Under the pieces are notes generated by a model. The model did no database searches. It worked only from the letters and a program-made list of their open reading frames with translations, and was not told where the DNA came from. From Rummeliibacillus suwonensis (GTDB lineage: Bacteria > Bacillota > Bacilli > Bacillales_A > Planococcaceae), in contig NZ_VCBL01000001.1 in the NCBI RefSeq assembly GCF_007896435.1, positions 1,455,345-1,519,344 of the forward strand: 64,000 nucleotides of DNA. Reading direction: 5' to 3'. Within the stretch, counting starts at the first letter, position 1; each line of letters starts with the position of its first letter. Positions 62,679 to 64,000 of the stretch are shown one piece after another. The position numbers were made by a program, and so were the translations under genes.

Positions 62679-63512
62679 TTATCCGTTTTCATCCTCCACT
62701 TGTATCATCATTTTGGTCACGTAGTTTTCTTCTCTGTTTACCGAAATTTCGTCTAATATATATTCTTCGTATGCGTAACCTTTCAGTTTTAAATGATGTT
62801 GTTCCATAAACTTAAAAATTTTAAAGTAGGATGATGCCATTTGCTTATCATCCCCCTTGTGATACCCAACTACATATTTTCCAGCAGGTTTTATAATCGT
62901 AGAAGCTTCAAGAAAATGTTGAGGCATCATTGTGTATAAATAACTATAATTTTCAAATTGGTGCTGGAGCAATTCTTCTTTTGCAAGCATTGCCCCAATT
63001 GGATGGCCTATATATAATTCATAGCTATTGCAAAGATTTATAAAGTCGGTAACGGCATTTAAATATTCTTTATCTGAAGCATCTAAAATAGAATGGCTAA
63101 TGAACAATACGCTTTCATCCATTTCTTCAATTCTTATATCCTCAATATCTATATGCAACGCTTGTTGAATATTAGCTATTTTCGTTTCGACAATCGTTTT
63201 TGTATGATTCAATTTACGTATTTTATGATCGATTTGAGTTAATTGATGCTGCAGAAGTTGAATTGCTTCTTTTGGTGTTTTATTTGTTAAAAAGTCTCGA
63301 ATTTCTTTTAATGGCATATTTAGATCTTTTAACAATTCGATCACGATGAAAATTTCATATTGTTGATACGAATAATAGCGATACCCGTTTTCTAATTTGA
63401 CCTCAGGCTTGAGCAACCCGATATCGTCATAATGAAATAATGTTTGCTTTTTAACATGGCATATTTTTGCGAATTCTCCAGTTGTAAAGTATTTATGCGA
63501 AATTTCATTCAT
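62679..63512 (-). CDS. MerR family multidrug-type regulator
   Basis: A 277-aa BmrR-like activator; ATG 63512 has GAGG eight bases upstream. The N-terminal helix-turn-helix (YFTTGEFAKICHVKKQTLFHY, LLKPEVKLENGYRYYS) is followed by a coiled-coil linker (about 85-120) and a GyrI-like effector domain (about 125-277; AGKYVVGYHKG, EEYILDEISV), which binds hydrophobic drugs in BmrR. It is divergent from a MATE pump gene with a MerR-spaced promoter between, so drug-induced pump expression is likely. Confidence 0.87.
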   Translation of the reverse strand: MNEISHKYFTTGEFAKICHVKKQTLFHYDDIGLLKPEVKLENGYRYYSYQQYEIFIVIELLKDLNMPLKEIRDFLTNKTPKEAIQLLQHQLTQIDHKIRKLNHTKTIVETKIANIQQALHIDIEDIRIEEMDESVLFISHSILDASDKEYLNAVTDFINLCNSYELYIGHPIGAMLAKEELLQHQFENYSYLYTMMPQHFLEASTIIKPAGKYVVGYHKGDDKQMASSYFKIFKFMEQHHLKLKGYAYEEYILDEISVNREENYVTKMMIQVEDENG

Positions 63513-63556
63513 TTTGTTCACCTCAAAGAAACTTTTTATATCCTAGTTGACTATAT

Positions 63557-63587
63557 GGTTACCGTATACTATAGAATGATGGAAGAC
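63557..63587 (+). promoter_or_regulatory. MerR-type promoter/operator of the MATE gene
   Basis: TTGACT (63557-63562), then a 19-base spacer containing the dyad TATGGTTACCGTA (GGT-T-ACC centre), then TAGAAT (63582-63587). The long spacer and central palindrome fit activation by the divergent MerR regulator. Confidence 0.7.
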
Positions 63588-63632
63588 TTACTGTTTAATG
63601 AAAGGGCGTGTTGCTCCGATTTGGAGAATATG

Positions 63633-64000
63633 ATGACTGAAACAACTACAAAATTGCAGGAAACGCCAATCCATCAATTATTTTTATCGTATTTATTTCC
63701 ATCATTATTAGGCATGGTTTTAATGTCTGTCAATATTTTAGTAGATGGAATTTTTGTTAGTAATGGTGTCGGGACCTTAGCACTTGCTGGCGTCAATATA
63801 GCTGTCCCTATCTTTTCTATTTTACTTTCCATTTCTTTATGGATTGGTATGGGAGGAGCAACACTCTACTCGATTGAAATGGGTAAAGGCAATATTACTA
63901 GGGCTAGATCTATTTTTACACAAAGTGTGATAATGACCATTTCCATTGTTGGCGTGTTAGTGATTATTTGCCTATGGAAGCAGGAACAGATTGCTTATTT
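63633..64000 (+). CDS. MATE family efflux transporter (cut by window end)
   Basis: The first 122 residues of a multidrug and toxin extrusion pump. ATG 63633 follows GGAG by six bases. It starts MTETTTKLQETPIHQLF, then helices LFPSLLGMVLMSVNILVDG, IFVSNGVGTLALAGVNIAVP and the MATE-like GMGGATLYSIEMGKGN loop. The layout resembles the MepA subgroup. The divergent BmrR-like regulator and operator suggest induction by substrates. The gene continues past base 64000. Confidence 0.85.
   Translation, partial: MTETTTKLQETPIHQLFLSYLFPSLLGMVLMSVNILVDGIFVSNGVGTLALAGVNIAVPIFSILLSISLWIGMGGATLYSIEMGKGNITRARSIFTQSVIMTISIVGVLVIICLWKQEQIAY

Overview
The window is low-GC Gram-positive chromosome from the order Bacillales. 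The evidence is strong GGAGG ribosome binding sites, lipoproteins with an L-x-G-C lipobox, CcpA cre sites, a Bce-type peptide-sensing module, a DctBSR/DctP locus like that of Bacillus subtilis, and a dif site whose two recombinase arms match the B. subtilis dif arms as I remember them. Dispersed GC-richer intergenic repeats and gene content suggest a Planococcaceae relative (Lysinibacillus/Solibacillus/Rummeliibacillus type); that placement is inference. No tRNA or rRNA gene was seen. The dif site near 39.36 kb implies the window spans the replication terminus.

Layout: 0.1-5.8 kb is an arginine/polyamine block: a structured leader RNA with terminator, arginine decarboxylase, agmatinase, and an arginine-type ABC importer with a candidate ARG box. 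6.1-10.9 kb is an accessory island: a frameshifted DUF3990 gene, an 84-aa protein, a DUF3791 protein, remains of a phage-type DNA polymerase, a dispersed repeat, and a two-gene BcgI-like (type IIB) restriction-modification system. 11-17.7 kb holds a GNAT protein, an SH3 protein, glutathione peroxidase, a small SHOCT-like gene, a C4-dicarboxylate symporter and a chemotaxis receptor with a broken partial copy behind it. 17.8-22.3 kb is a BceRS-BceAB-type module. 22.5-30.4 kb is mixed metabolism and surface genes, including two YusW-like lipoproteins. 30.5-35.5 kb is dctP-dctB facing dctS-dctR. 35.7-38.7 kb is an MFS/SgrR pair. 39-44 kb is the dif region with small genes and debris.

44.3-46.7 kb is trpE-trpG behind a tryptophan T-box. 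47.9-50.2 kb is a secreted subtilase. 50.3-56.8 kb is a cobalamin-riboswitch operon that encodes a surface alpha-barrel protein with Ig-like repeats, a DUF4430 lipoprotein and a complete ECF transporter. The two extracellular proteins look like the two halves of mammalian intrinsic factor/transcobalamin, so I read this as a surface B12 capture-and-import machine. 57.6-59.3 kb is yhdT-panF, 60 kb a PTS-IIC-type membrane protein, 61.3 kb a tyrosine recombinase whose stop codon touches a dif-like palindrome, and 62.7-64 kb a MerR regulator divergent from a MATE pump cut by the window end.

Most noteworthy: the B12 operon, the dif site and the dif-like element abutting the recombinase, the NPAY variant in the type IIB methylase, the tandem-repeat frameshift in DUF3990, and the unexplained leader before speA.
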